Source: Methylomonas sp. LW13 (GTDB taxonomy: Bacteria; Pseudomonadota; Gammaproteobacteria; Methylococcales; Methylomonadaceae). Taken from it: a DNA stretch of 64,000 nt. The notes below the pieces were generated by a model, which was given only the letters and a program-made list of their open reading frames with translations, was not told the DNA's origin and made no database searches. The stretch spans positions 2,418,001 to 2,482,000 of the forward strand of contig NZ_CP033381.1 in NCBI RefSeq assembly GCF_016865255.1, in the 5' to 3' direction. How positions within the stretch are numbered: position 1 is the stretch's first letter; the number at the start of each line of letters is the position of its first letter. Positions 17,542 through 27,343 of the stretch are shown here, in pieces. The position numbers were made by a program, and so were the translations under genes.

Positions 17542-19653
17542 TTAAAGACGGGCGCTTTGAATGGCGCCGATAACGAGATCAGGGGTCAGGATTTGCGGTA
17601 ATACCATCGCCTCCTGCGCTCCCGGTCCGAAATACAAATACAAGGGCACGCCGCTGCGACCAAATTGGCTCAATACCTTGGCGATACCCGCATCACGGTT
17701 GGTCCAGTCGCCTTTCAGGTAAGTCACCTCGGCTTTGAGAAACGCGCCGCGAACCGATTCGCTACTCAAGGCAACACGTTCATTAACCAAACAGGTGATA
17801 CACCAGTCGGCGGTGAAATTAACGAACACCGGTTTGCCTTCGCTGCGCAATTGGGCTAGTTTTTCAGCGCTGTAGGCTTGCCAGTGTTGATTGTTGCTGT
17901 CCGTTGCATAGCTTGCTTGCGACGAGGTTTGGATGCCTAGTTCGCCCGCCAGCAAGGCCAGCAGTAAAGTTACGCCGGCGCTGGTGTGGATGACGCGGCG
18001 CTTTATTTGGGTGGCGTTTCGGCTAATTTGCAATAACCAGACAGCGAGGGCAACCAACACACAGCCGCCCAAGGTACCGGCAACTGCTTCCGGGCCGGCC
18101 TGACGGGCAAGCACCCAAATCAGCCAAGCGGCGGTGGCGTACATTGGAAAAGCTAGCCCTTGTTTCAGGGTTTCCATCCATGCCCCGGGTTTGGGTAGCC
18201 AGCGCTGAAGTATCGGCCACTGACAAAGCAGCCAGTAAGGCAGGGCTAATCCGATGCCTAAACTCAGGAATACGGCGATCATTGTTGCCGGTGCTTGGGT
18301 GATGGCAAAGCCAATGGCTGCGCCCATGAAGGGGGCGGTGCAGGGGGTGGCCACGACTGCGGCCAACACGCCGGTGAAAAAACTGCCGGCATAACCATCC
18401 AGAGTGGCCAGCTTATGGCCCAAGCCGGTGATGCCGGTGCCGATATTGAAGACTCCGGATAAGCTTAAGCCCACCGCAAATATCAAGTAGGCCAGTATCG
18501 TGACGAACCACGGCGACTGAAACTGGAAACCCCAGCCAATGCCGGCGCCACCGGCCTTCAGCGCGACCAACACAGCGGCCAATGCGGTGAAACTAATCAA
18601 TATCCCGGCCAGATAAGCCCAACCGTGTCTGCGAGTTTTACCGGGATCGTGAGCGGCTTGTTCTATTAATGCCAAGGCTTTTAACGACAATACCGGAAAT
18701 ACACAAGGCATTAGATTCAATATCAAACCACCGGCCAAGGCCAGTAACAGGGCGGTTGGCAAGGTTTGCTCGGCCAAGGCGCTGGCCGGCTCAGCCTGGA
18801 CGGGATTTGCCGTGCCAGGCCACGCCGCGCTGATCTGATAAGCGCGCAAACTGTCGCCGCTAGCGACCGTCAGCACGCCGGTCAGTGTTTGTCCGGGGGA
18901 TAATAGCTGGTCGCCGGATGGCAAGCGGATGTCCAGGCCATCGTCGGCTAAGCTTGTTATTTGCTCGCCAGCATGGGAAATCGGTCCCCATTGGTCGGGG
19001 TAGAAGGCCAGCGCGTGCTGGTCTGGCGCAGGTAGTTGCTCGCCAGTCAGGTGTAACCGGAGCGTGCCGGCCGGACCTTCAAGCAAGCTGGCTTGCCAGG
19101 GTAATACCGCAGGCAATGAATTTTGGGCGGCTGTGATCAAAGGATGGGTTGGGCCGACCGCTACTTCCTTGGCGACCACCGGCAACTGGATTGCTAATTC
19201 CACCACCTGGGGAATGCAGGCCTCCTCGCAAACTAACCATTTCACCTTCGCTGAGATGGGCCATTCTGTACCAGGTTTCGCGTCTTCGGCTACCCGCAGC
19301 GGAGAGAGTAGGGTGACCGCGTCGTGATAGCCGTAATTGACGACCGGCCCCAGTACGATTTTGCTGGGCGTAGGCCATTGGATCTCGCCCACCGACCAGC
19401 CGGCTGGTAGTTGGTATTGAATTTTGGTTGGTAGGCCTGAGTCGCCAGGATTTTTCCAGTAAGTGTGCCAATGCGGAATAATCTGCTGGTGCACGCCAAT
19501 CAAGATCTCATCACCAGGATGCACGGCAGTATGCGAAGCAATCAGGCTGGCGCTTACCTGATCCGTGGCAGCTTCCGGACTGGGGTTGGCTTGGGTGCAT
19601 GGCATCCCTAAAACCAGAATGATGCCGAGGATGACGCGATAGACAATTAGCAC
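17542..19653 (-). CDS. ScsB/DsbD-type protein-disulfide reductase
   Basis: A 703-residue membrane protein with the three DsbD modules: an exported N-terminal domain (signal to about residue 22; Cys pair near C-E-E-A-C), a central domain of about eight helices (P-C-V-F-P-V-L-S and T-P-C-T-A-P-F, the two membrane Cys motifs), and a C-terminal thioredoxin domain with W-C-I-T-C. It carries electrons from cytoplasmic thioredoxin to periplasmic partners. The start codon is GTG. The larger N-terminal domain is ScsB-like rather than E. coli DsbD-like. It forms an operon with the redoxin gene. Confidence 0.87.
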   Translation of the reverse strand: MLIVYRVILGIILVLGMPCTQANPSPEAATDQVSASLIASHTAVHPGDEILIGVHQQIIPHWHTYWKNPGDSGLPTKIQYQLPAGWSVGEIQWPTPSKIVLGPVVNYGYHDAVTLLSPLRVAEDAKPGTEWPISAKVKWLVCEEACIPQVVELAIQLPVVAKEVAVGPTHPLITAAQNSLPAVLPWQASLLEGPAGTLRLHLTGEQLPAPDQHALAFYPDQWGPISHAGEQITSLADDGLDIRLPSGDQLLSPGQTLTGVLTVASGDSLRAYQISAAWPGTANPVQAEPASALAEQTLPTALLLALAGGLILNLMPCVFPVLSLKALALIEQAAHDPGKTRRHGWAYLAGILISFTALAAVLVALKAGGAGIGWGFQFQSPWFVTILAYLIFAVGLSLSGVFNIGTGITGLGHKLATLDGYAGSFFTGVLAAVVATPCTAPFMGAAIGFAITQAPATMIAVFLSLGIGLALPYWLLCQWPILQRWLPKPGAWMETLKQGLAFPMYATAAWLIWVLARQAGPEAVAGTLGGCVLVALAVWLLQISRNATQIKRRVIHTSAGVTLLLALLAGELGIQTSSQASYATDSNNQHWQAYSAEKLAQLRSEGKPVFVNFTADWCITCLVNERVALSSESVRGAFLKAEVTYLKGDWTNRDAGIAKVLSQFGRSGVPLYLYFGPGAQEAMVLPQILTPDLVIGAIQSARL

Positions 19654-19775
19654 ACTTGCACCCTAGCTTGGTTGAATTACAGGCATGTTAACGTTCGCTG
19701 GCGACTTGACTATGCATAACCGAAGCCTGGGTATTGCTAACCCCAGAAAGCCGCTGATCGCCGTCATTACCCGCC

Positions 19776-20291
19776 TTATACCTTATTGGCTGCGAAAGGA
19801 TGTTTGGCATCCTGCTTCGCGGCAATCACTTCCTGAGCACTTGGAAAACCGGCGACAGCACGGGCAATCGCTTCCTTGGTGGCTTTGTAGTTGTATTCTT
19901 CGATTTTGGCGTCGTCTTCAGCCAGCCAGTGAATGAATACGCCCACGGAAATAAACAAATCGTCGGCTTCGTCGGCGGGAATAATGCCTTCTTCCACCGA
20001 TTCCGCCACCGCAATGGCTACCGCGCGTTGTGCCGGTCCAAAAATTTGCACGGCTTGTTTCGAGCCTTTGATCGTGACTTTGTTGAACAAGATCGTGGCG
20101 GGTTTCACCAGCAAGTTGGGCGCTACCACCGCCAATAAAGTGGAAAAGCCGTCTTTGTTATTGGTTAATGCATTCGCGAAAGCGGTTTCCGCCGCTGAGC
20201 CGCGTGGGCCGATAATTAGATCGATATGAGCGATTTCATTGCCTTCGCCGACCAAGGATTCTCCAACCCGCAAATTGGTAATTTTTGCCAT
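19776..20291 (-). CDS. fae: formaldehyde-activating enzyme
   Basis: A 171-residue protein aligning end to end with Fae, which joins formaldehyde to tetrahydromethanopterin to give methylene-H4MPT. Conserved blocks seen are [11 protein letters not shown] with the catalytic-site His at residue 22, [15 protein letters not shown] and C-terminal H-P-F-A-A-N. Some normally conserved places differ (G-P-A-Q-R-A-V in place of G-P-A-Q-H-G-V in the Methylorubrum enzyme as I recall it), so this could be a second paralogue. It is a marker of C1 metabolism. It appears monocistronic, between smbP and the DsbD-like gene. Confidence 0.93.
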   Translation of the reverse strand: MAKITNLRVGESLVGEGNEIAHIDLIIGPRGSAAETAFANALTNNKDGFSTLLAVVAPNLLVKPATILFNKVTIKGSKQAVQIFGPAQRAVAIAVAESVEEGIIPADEADDLFISVGVFIHWLAEDDAKIEEYNYKATKEAIARAVAGFPSAQEVIAAKQDAKHPFAANKV

Positions 20292-20427
20292 TTTAAGTAG
20301 TCCCTTTTTTGAAAAAAATGTAAGTAATATTTTTGAAATAATGAATATTTATAATCGGCTACTTCGGTATTTATCCGCAATAGCCGATTAGTTGCGTTTT
20401 GTCTGTTATATATTGCGTTACGGTAGT

Positions 20428-20763
20428 TTAAACATTACCTGCCTTGAAGTGGCCTACGGCTTCTTCGGCATGTTTGGTGGCTACTTCGGCATGGTTTTGT
20501 TTGCCGTGCGCAATGGTTTCTTCCAGTGATTTTTTACCTGCGCTGATGTGTGCTTTGGCTTCTCCGGTGGCGGCGCTTTCCGCTTTATCGACGTGAGCCA
20601 GGGCTTTTTCCGCATGCTCCACCAATTGATCCGCATGGCCGGCTTTGCCGTGGGTTACGGCATGCTCGGCATGTTTTAAGGATTCGGCAGCATGTTCCTC
20701 GGCAAATACGCCGCTGCTGGCAATTAATAAGGCGCTGGTAATCAATGCTACGGTCGTTTTCAT
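20428..20763 (-). CDS. smbP: SmbP-like periplasmic metal-binding protein
   Basis: A 111-residue exported protein: signal peptide ending V-F-A near residue 21, then an all-helical His/Glu/Ala-rich repeat (H-A-E-H-A-V, H-A-E-K-A-L-A-H, H-A-E-E-A-V-G-H) of about seven-residue spacing, with no Cys. This matches SmbP of Nitrosomonas europaea, a small protein that binds Cu and other divalent metals. Copper handling is a plausible role in a methanotroph. The ribosome site AGGGGGAT is strong, which fits high expression. Confidence 0.82.
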   Translation of the reverse strand: MKTTVALITSALLIASSGVFAEEHAAESLKHAEHAVTHGKAGHADQLVEHAEKALAHVDKAESAATGEAKAHISAGKKSLEETIAHGKQNHAEVATKHAEEAVGHFKAGNV

Positions 20764-21251
20764 AATATCCCCCTGGGAAATGGTTAGTTAATTTACTATT
20801 TAAAACCGAGTAATACCTCAATGGTTTATTTATGATTTGTAGGTCTGAATAAACTTAAGAATATAGCGGTTTTAACAATACGAGATAATCCAATATCTGC
20901 TGTATCGCCAAATTACTTACTCAATTTATATGCCAGTTTTCAACTTGTTGTTTGCAAAGAAAAAATGCTGATTTATAGGTAGTTTAGGTGTTTGCCTGTC
21001 AGCAAAAGTTGCTGACTTGGTGTTGATATATCAGCTATTTCCTGGCTCCTGAGAGGGTAAGTCTGATTGTGATAAGTGACTTGTGTTCTTTTAAAGACTC
21101 GAATTTGCTAATAAATGGCTTGGGATTCAACTGTTTACATGGTCTTTGTGTGTAAGGTGTATGCCAATCCTATATAGGTGCGAATTTTGCTTATCTGTGG
21201 GTTGCTACGAATGCGCGCCAGATAATTACAACCATCCAATCATCAATTTTT
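20764..21251. promoter_or_regulatory. AT-rich divergent control region
   Basis: 488 bases without a gene between smbP (minus) and iorA (plus), much richer in A+T than the surroundings. It holds a perfect 8-bp inverted repeat, GTCAGCAA-AAG-TTGCTGAC at 20998-21016, of operator size, about 235 bases before iorA. No promoter could be assigned with confidence. Confidence 0.5.
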
Positions 21252-21725
21252 ATGAGCAAATACACAGTCAACGTCAACGGGACACAACACACCGTGGATG
21301 TTAATCCCGACACGCCCTTGTTGTGGGTGCTGCGCGACCATCTCAATCTAGTCGGTACCAAATTTGGTTGCGGGATAGGCCAGTGTGGTGCCTGTACCGT
21401 GCATATCGACGGCCAGCCGACTCGGGCTTGTCTGACGCCGATTTCAAAAATCGGCCAAAGCCGGGTCACCACGATAGAAGGCCTACATCCGACTGGTGAA
21501 CACCCCTTGCAAAAAGTCTGGCAAGAGCTGGATGTGCCGCAATGCGGGTATTGTCAGGCCGGGCAGATCATGACCGCCGCCGCGCTGCTGAAAAAAAATC
21601 CCCGTCCGACCGACGCCGAGATCGATGTCGAACTTGCCGGCAATCTCTGTCGTTGCGGGACTTATTTAAGGATACGTGCCGGCATTCACCGTGCCGCTGA
21701 ACTCGGTGTCAAGGAGTCGATATGA
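21252..21725 (+). CDS. iorA: molybdenum hydroxylase [2Fe-2S] subunit
   Basis: A 157-residue protein of the xanthine-oxidase family small subunit. The plant-type cluster is held by [10 protein letters not shown] and one further Cys (R-A-C-L-T-P); the second cluster by C-G-Y-C-Q-A-G and C-R-C-G-T-Y. Best match in layout is the isoquinoline 1-oxidoreductase alpha subunit. Electron carrier between the Mo subunit and an acceptor. Its TGA overlaps the ATG of the large subunit by four bases. Symbol given for subunit type; the substrate is not known. Confidence 0.88.
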   Translation: MSKYTVNVNGTQHTVDVNPDTPLLWVLRDHLNLVGTKFGCGIGQCGACTVHIDGQPTRACLTPISKIGQSRVTTIEGLHPTGEHPLQKVWQELDVPQCGYCQAGQIMTAAALLKKNPRPTDAEIDVELAGNLCRCGTYLRIRAGIHRAAELGVKESI

Positions 21726-23974
21726 ACGAATACGAATTGGAAAATGCCAGCCGCCGCGATTTTTTGCGCAAGTCCACGCTGGCCGGCGGCGGCTTGGTGT
21801 TGGGTTTTTATCTGAATGTGGCCGATAGCGCCGCCAAGCGGGTTGCCAAGCCGGCCACCATTGCGGAAAGCAGCGTGTTTAAACCCAATGCCTTTATTCA
21901 CATTGCCCCGACCGGCAAGGTGACCTTGATCAGCAAGCAGCCGGAAATAGGCCAGGGCATCAAGACCTCCTTGCCGATGATCATTGCCGAAGAACTTGAG
22001 GTTAATTGGCTGGATGTGCAAATCGTGCAGGGCGATTTAGATCCAATTTACGGTAGCCAAAGCGCCGGCGGTTCCCGCTCCACGCCGACCAATTATCAGG
22101 AGTTTCATAAACTCGGCGCAACGGCGCGGACGATGCTGATCTTGGCGGCTGCCGAAATCCTGCGGGTGCCCGACACAGAATTGTTCGCCAAAGATAGCGC
22201 CGTACATCATCCGGCGAGCGGTAGGCAGCTTATTTATGGGCAGTTGGTGGAAAAGGCGGTGTCGATTCCGGTGCCTGCGCCGGAATCGGTGAAGTTGAAA
22301 GACCCTAAAGACTATAAATTACTGGGTACCCGAATCGGCGGCGTGGATAATCCGGCCGTTGTCTCCGGTAAGCCTTTATTCGGCATAGATGTGCAATTGC
22401 CCGGTATGTTGTATGCGACCTATCAAAAATGTCCGGCTTTTGGCGGCAAGGTGGTCAGCGCCAACCTGGATAAAATCAAAACACTCCCCGGCGTAAAACA
22501 TGCCTTTGTCGTTGAGGGCGGAAACAGCTTAAAAGGCTTGTTACCGGGTGTGGCGATTGTCGCCGACTCCACCTGGGCGGCGTTCACCGCCCGTAAGCAA
22601 CTAGAAGTAGTGTGGGACGAAGGCCCGGCGGCCGCGCAAAGTTGGGCCGGCTTTAGCGCCAAGGCCAAGGAATTATCCGAGCAGGCCGGCAGCGAGGTGT
22701 TGCGTAACGACGGCAATGCCAAGCAAGCATTGGAAGACGCGGACAAAACCGTGGAAGCGGCCTACAGCTATCCGTTTATCTCCCACGCCAGCATCGAGCC
22801 GCAAAATTGTACGGCCTGGTTCAAGGACGGTGGCATCGAGATTTGGGCGCCGACGCAAAACCCGGAAGCCGGGCAGAAGATCGTCACCGAAACCTTGGGG
22901 ATTCCGAAAGAGAAAATTACGCTACATATCACCCGTAGCGGCGGCGGTTTTGGCCGGCGTTTGATTCCAGATTACATCATCGAATCGGCGGCGATTGCCA
23001 AGCAAGTCGGCGTACCGGTCAAACTGACCTGGACTCGCGAAGACGATCTGCAACACGACCAATTCCGCGCCGGTGGCTTTCACTTTTTAAAAGGCGGCCT
23101 GGACGATAAAGGCAAGCTGATTGCCTGGCATAACCATTTCGTCACCTTTGCGCATAAAGTGGTGAAGGACGGCAAGGAAACCCTGGAACTGGGCAGCGGC
23201 GCCAACCTGTCCGGCGACGAATTTCCGGGACGCTGGGTGGAAAACTGTCTGCTGGAACAAACGCCGTTGGAATGCAATATCCCGATGGGGCCATGGCGGG
23301 CGCCCCGCAGTAATGTGTTCGCTTGGGTGTTTCATAGTTTTATCGACGAACTGGCGCATGCCGCCGGCCGCGATCCCTTGCAGTTTCGCTTGGAAATCCT
23401 GGGCGATAAGGGCTTTATTCCCGGCACCGGCCAGCAAGGCATCCCGTACGATGTGAATCGGATGAAGCATGTATTGCAGCACGTCGCGGAAAAATCCGAG
23501 TGGGGCAAGAAAACTTTCCCGCGCGGCCAAGGGCAGGGCATAGCCTTTCATTTCAGCCATCTGGGTTACATCGCCCAGGTTGCGGAAGTTACGGTCTCCA
23601 AAGACGGCAAGCTTAAAGTGGATAGAGTCGTGGTGGCTACCGACATCGGCGCGCAGATCGTCAATCTCAGTGGTGCGGAAAACCAGGTGCAGGGCTCGGT
23701 CATTGATGGTCTGGGAGCCTTGATGTTTCAGGAGTTGAATATCGAAAAAGGCCGGATCGTACAAAGCAATTTCGGCGAATATCCGATGATCCGTATTGCC
23801 GATACGCCGATGCGGGTGGATGTGCATTTTCTGAAAACCGACTATCCGGTCACCGGTCTGGGTGAACCAGCACTGCCGCCATTGGCGCCGGCAGTGTGCA
23901 ATGCGATCTTCGCCGCTACCGGTGTGCGGGTCCGGCAATTGCCGTTATTGCGTACCGATTTGAGCTGGAGTTGA
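21722..23974 (+). CDS. iorB: molybdenum hydroxylase large subunit, IorB-like
   Basis: A 750-residue molybdopterin-binding subunit. A twin-arginine signal (S-R-R-D-F-L-R-K) opens the protein, so the complex is probably folded in the cytoplasm and exported with its small subunit. Mo-site motifs include G-G-G-F-G-R-R near residue 415, and the active-site Glu in G-L-G-E-P-A near residue 718. There is no FAD subunit, as in IorAB and some aldehyde dehydrogenases with cytochrome acceptors. The last roughly 90 bases are repeated at 40191-40280. Confidence 0.87.
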   Translation: MNEYELENASRRDFLRKSTLAGGGLVLGFYLNVADSAAKRVAKPATIAESSVFKPNAFIHIAPTGKVTLISKQPEIGQGIKTSLPMIIAEELEVNWLDVQIVQGDLDPIYGSQSAGGSRSTPTNYQEFHKLGATARTMLILAAAEILRVPDTELFAKDSAVHHPASGRQLIYGQLVEKAVSIPVPAPESVKLKDPKDYKLLGTRIGGVDNPAVVSGKPLFGIDVQLPGMLYATYQKCPAFGGKVVSANLDKIKTLPGVKHAFVVEGGNSLKGLLPGVAIVADSTWAAFTARKQLEVVWDEGPAAAQSWAGFSAKAKELSEQAGSEVLRNDGNAKQALEDADKTVEAAYSYPFISHASIEPQNCTAWFKDGGIEIWAPTQNPEAGQKIVTETLGIPKEKITLHITRSGGGFGRRLIPDYIIESAAIAKQVGVPVKLTWTREDDLQHDQFRAGGFHFLKGGLDDKGKLIAWHNHFVTFAHKVVKDGKETLELGSGANLSGDEFPGRWVENCLLEQTPLECNIPMGPWRAPRSNVFAWVFHSFIDELAHAAGRDPLQFRLEILGDKGFIPGTGQQGIPYDVNRMKHVLQHVAEKSEWGKKTFPRGQGQGIAFHFSHLGYIAQVAEVTVSKDGKLKVDRVVVATDIGAQIVNLSGAENQVQGSVIDGLGALMFQELNIEKGRIVQSNFGEYPMIRIADTPMRVDVHFLKTDYPVTGLGEPALPPLAPAVCNAIFAATGVRVRQLPLLRTDLSWS

Positions 23975-25135
23975 TATGGCTAGTACAATCGCCGGCACAC
24001 CCGCAAGCGAGTAAATCATGGCCAATAAAATCAATCATCTGCTCGAAGCCTATCGGCAACTGCAACGCGACCGGCAGGACAGCGTGCTGGCGACCATTAT
24101 CGAAACCTTTGGATCGACTTACCAAAAGGCGGGGGCGCGGATGCTGATTACCCAGGCCGGCGAGTTGGTCGGTTTGCTGGGCGGCGGTTGTTTCGAACGG
24201 GATTTGGTGGAGCAGGCCGCTTCGGTGTTCGCAACCGGCGCAGCCAAAACCGTATTTTACGATATGCGTTCCGGCGAAGACGCGATCTGGGGTTTGGGCC
24301 TGGGTTGTAACGGCGCGGTTAGGGGGTTGCTGCAATTATTAAAAGCCGAGCAGGGTTTCAGTCCATTGAGTCAGTTGGTGGAAGCCGCCGAAGCTCAAGC
24401 GCATGGAGTATTGGTTACGGTGTTCGAGTCAGCGCATGCGGATTTTCCGGCAGGGCGCAGCCAGTTTTTGCCTGCGGCCTTCGTCGGCGAGCAGCCAATT
24501 TTACCTAGCGCGCCGTTTCCCTTTGCCACGGCGGCGCTGCAAACGGCCTTGCAGCAAAAACCGCGTATCGAAACCCATCTACTTGACGGCCAGGACATCA
24601 AAGTCTTTTACGACCCGGTGCAACCGCCTTGGCAGTTGCTGATATTCGGTGCCGGTGCCGACGCGATACCGCTGGTGAATTGCGCCAAATCCCTGGGGTG
24701 GCGCGTGACCTTAGTCGATCACCGGCCCGCGCATATCAAACCAGAGCGTTTTCCTTTAGCCGATCAATTATTGCATCTGATACCGGATCAGGTCGCGTCC
24801 CAACTGGATTTAAATCGCTTCAATGCCATTATGCTGATGACCCATAACGTCGAATACGACCAACGCTACTTGCAAGCCATCGTCCAGTGTCGGGCGGCGT
24901 TTATCGGTCTGCTGGGTCCGGCGCATCGCAAACAACGATTACTGCAAAGCCTGGGCGACGATGCCGCGCTGATGGCCGAACGGGTATTCGGTCCGGTCGG
25001 TTTGGACATCGGCGCGCAAACGCCGGAAGAAATTGCGTTGTCTATCGTGGCGGGCATCCATGCGCAGCTCAACGGCCGCAGCGGCTTGCAATTAGGCTAT
25101 GACGTAGTCGCTATCAAGCATGAATGCAGCCATAG
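23886..25135 (+). repeat. direct repeat copy 1 (iorB tail + xdhC)
   Basis: About 1.25 kb running from the last 90 bases of iorB through xdhC copy 1. It is repeated with high identity in the same orientation at 40191-41436. The two copies bracket the whole siderophore locus. Homology ends at T-G-C-A-G-C-C just before the xdhC stop, where copy 1 loses the mocA start retained by copies 2 and 3. Confidence 0.9.
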
Positions 25136-25148
25136 CCAAGCCCAGTAA
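24018..25148 (+). CDS. xdhC: XdhC-family Mo-cofactor insertion protein, copy 1
   Basis: A 376-residue XdhC/CoxI protein, which binds molybdenum cofactor and helps its sulfuration and insertion into hydroxylases. The N-terminal XdhC/CoxI domain has G-S-T-Y-Q-K-A-G and G-G-G-C-F-E; the C-terminal Rossmann-type domain has I-F-G-A-G-A-D-A and L-L-G-P-A-H-R-K. It follows iorB by 43 bases, as expected for a dedicated chaperone. The last ten residues differ from the other copies because the DNA beyond has been replaced. Two more copies lie at 40.3 and 47.7 kb. Confidence 0.88.
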   Translation: MANKINHLLEAYRQLQRDRQDSVLATIIETFGSTYQKAGARMLITQAGELVGLLGGGCFERDLVEQAASVFATGAAKTVFYDMRSGEDAIWGLGLGCNGAVRGLLQLLKAEQGFSPLSQLVEAAEAQAHGVLVTVFESAHADFPAGRSQFLPAAFVGEQPILPSAPFPFATAALQTALQQKPRIETHLLDGQDIKVFYDPVQPPWQLLIFGAGADAIPLVNCAKSLGWRVTLVDHRPAHIKPERFPLADQLLHLIPDQVASQLDLNRFNAIMLMTHNVEYDQRYLQAIVQCRAAFIGLLGPAHRKQRLLQSLGDDAALMAERVFGPVGLDIGAQTPEEIALSIVAGIHAQLNGRSGLQLGYDVVAIKHECSHSQAQ

Positions 25149-25205
25149 ATTCGGTGAGGCCGGAGTATAAGGCTAAATTTGGGTTATGCGAGCGGGGCCT
25201 GACGA

Positions 25206-26468
25206 CTAAGACGACTCCAACGCTTGCGCCAGATAATCGGTTATGCCGAGCCAATGTTTGCGCAACGTTGGCTCGTCGTAATTTTCCTCGCGCCCATCCA
25301 GATCAAGGACAATAGCATCGCCTCGGGCCATGAACACCGCAGCCAGATCTTCCACCGGCCCCGCCGCCAAGGTATGAGTGAGGGCTCGGCAGGGTCCGAA
25401 ACGCGACGGTGGCTCGAACGGCATGACATTGATTTCGGTGCCCAGTAGGCCGCGCGGATAACCGGCATCTTCCAGATCGAATTCCAAATGCTCGAAACGG
25501 TAACGTTGATGTGGTCTATGTCGGGCTAAATCCCGGCGCAGGCGGCGAGCCGCATTGGCTAGATCCAGTTCTTCGACCTGCCGGAGCGGCAAGGGCATGA
25601 CGTTCATGGCGCTGCACGGAGTGCGGGCAACCGCCCCCGACGCGCGAAGCATCGTAGTCAGGCCGAGTACCGTGTCGCGACCGTAACCGTATCGGGCCAA
25701 ATAGCCGGCAAAACCGGCAATCAATAACTCCGGCCAACTCAAATCCAGCTCCAGCGCACGGCGCTTAAGGCTTAGACACACTGCGTCCGGCAAGGCCCCT
25801 CCGATTCGGCGGCCGCGGCCGATTCCGGGCGTGGGATGGGGTGACAGGGACTTGGGTTGCAACCCGGCTAGTTCGGCGAGCCAATATCGGCGGTCGTCCT
25901 CACGATCAAACGAATTCTGATAGGCCTGATCGGCTTCCAAAATGGCGTCCAGGGTGCCAAAAGCAGCCGCTGCCAAAGGCTTGCCGGATAGCAGCGCCTC
26001 GTAGTAAACGGCAACTCGCCGTGCAATGAGCTGGAAGCCGTAGCCGTCCAGCAGTAGGTGGTGCGCGCGATGTAGCCAGACGTGGCGCTCAGCCCCCCGG
26101 CGATAGAGCTTATGCTCATAAAGATAGCCGGCGGCGGGATTGAAGGCTTGTTGTAGTTGCACGAACAGTTCGGCCATGAATGCCGTCTGGCTAAGCTGTT
26201 CGGCGGGCGCTACCGCCAAAGTCGGCGGGCTATGCTCGACGCGCTGCTGCCGATAAGTCCCGTCCATCTCGACGATGCGGACCTGCAGCGCGTCAGCTTC
26301 GCGCAACGTGGCCTGCAGGGCTTGTGTAAACAATTCGTAATCGAGTGGGCCGTCTAGTTCGGTGTATTCGGCGGCATAAAAGACGCTGGCTTCGCCGGCG
26401 AGTTGTTGGCCAAGCAGGACACCTGTCTGTGCTTGGGTTAAGGGCAGACCGGGTTGATCGCGTATCAT
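25206..26468 (-). CDS. free-standing condensation domain, VibH-like
   Basis: A 420-residue stand-alone NRPS condensation domain. The active-site motif H-H-L-L-L-D-G is intact at residues 136-142. The start at 26468 gives a four-base ATGA overlap with the entB-like gene; longer frames would run into it. There are no adenylation, carrier or thioesterase domains. VibH of vibriobactin synthesis is the known precedent: it joins carrier-bound 2,3-dihydroxybenzoate to a free amine (norspermidine). It is last in the receptor-entC-entE-entB operon, so it is the likely release step. Which amine is used cannot be told from sequence. Confidence 0.85.
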   Translation of the reverse strand: MIRDQPGLPLTQAQTGVLLGQQLAGEASVFYAAEYTELDGPLDYELFTQALQATLREADALQVRIVEMDGTYRQQRVEHSPPTLAVAPAEQLSQTAFMAELFVQLQQAFNPAAGYLYEHKLYRRGAERHVWLHRAHHLLLDGYGFQLIARRVAVYYEALLSGKPLAAAAFGTLDAILEADQAYQNSFDREDDRRYWLAELAGLQPKSLSPHPTPGIGRGRRIGGALPDAVCLSLKRRALELDLSWPELLIAGFAGYLARYGYGRDTVLGLTTMLRASGAVARTPCSAMNVMPLPLRQVEELDLANAARRLRRDLARHRPHQRYRFEHLEFDLEDAGYPRGLLGTEINVMPFEPPSRFGPCRALTHTLAAGPVEDLAAVFMARGDAIVLDLDGREENYDEPTLRKHWLGITDYLAQALESS

Positions 26469-27343
26469 CGTCTGTCTGCCTTCGCGGCGGCAGAGTCTTG
26501 CCACAAAGCGTGCCAGGCTCTCAGTGTCGGCAACGGCGCCAACTCTGCGAACTCGGCAGCGAATCCGCGTTGGCGCCAACGCTGCATCAATGTCATCAGC
26601 GCCAGCGAATCCAAGCCCATCAGCAATAGATCGTCGTCATCGCCCAATAGAGCCGGGTTGATTGCCATCGCTTCCGCAATTTCGCGACGTAATGCGTCCA
26701 GGCTGGGACTAAGCGATTCCAAAGCGACCATTGCATCGCGGCTGCTGAGAACGCATGCGCAACGCCCGGCGGCATAGCGCAAGGCTTGTTCGTGCTCTTC
26801 GCGTGAAAAATCGGCCAGCGCATCGCCAACCAAAAAGGCTTGGATATCCAGCATGAAGGCTTCCGCAGCCGTCATCAGACAGCCAATATGGGCATAGACG
26901 CCGCAAATCACCAGCTGATCGCGCCCCAGCGCGCGCAGGTGCGTCTCCAGGTCGCTGCGCTTGAAAGCGCTGTAGCGCGCTTTCGGGAACACCGTGTCTT
27001 CCGGGTTGGGTGCAACAGCATCGACAATACGTTCCAGCGCCGGATCGTTCGCTAAGCCGGGCCCCCAAAAATCGTTGAGCAGCCCGCGCTCGGTCGGCGC
27101 CTGTCCGCCGCGTTGCGCCGTGTACATAACCGGCATGCCGGCAGAGCGGCAGGCGGCGATCAGGTCGGTGCAATTGCGCAGCAGCGCCGGGATCGGCGGC
27201 TGGGATGGTTCGAAAAAATTCAGAAAATACTGTTGCATGTCGTGCACGAGTAATACGGCACGGCTTGGGTCCAAGCGCCAGTTCGCTTTTCCGGTGGGTA
27301 GTTGTTCTGGAAGGTCGTATGGCGGGATGCGGGGTATGCTCAT
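26465..27343 (-). CDS. entB: isochorismatase with aryl carrier domain
   Basis: A 292-residue two-domain protein. The N-terminal isochorismatase (residues 1-205; V-H-D-M-Q-Q-Y-F with the catalytic Asp; C-G-V-Y-A-H-I-G-C) converts isochorismate to 2,3-dihydro-2,3-dihydroxybenzoate. The C-terminal aryl carrier protein has the phosphopantetheine site G-L-D-S-L with Ser 246. It therefore both makes the precursor and carries the activated dihydroxybenzoyl group for the condensation protein. Four-base overlaps with entE upstream and the condensation gene downstream show translational coupling. No phosphopantetheinyl transferase gene is in the window. Confidence 0.92.
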   Translation of the reverse strand: MSIPRIPPYDLPEQLPTGKANWRLDPSRAVLLVHDMQQYFLNFFEPSQPPIPALLRNCTDLIAACRSAGMPVMYTAQRGGQAPTERGLLNDFWGPGLANDPALERIVDAVAPNPEDTVFPKARYSAFKRSDLETHLRALGRDQLVICGVYAHIGCLMTAAEAFMLDIQAFLVGDALADFSREEHEQALRYAAGRCACVLSSRDAMVALESLSPSLDALRREIAEAMAINPALLGDDDDLLLMGLDSLALMTLMQRWRQRGFAAEFAELAPLPTLRAWHALWQDSAAAKADRR

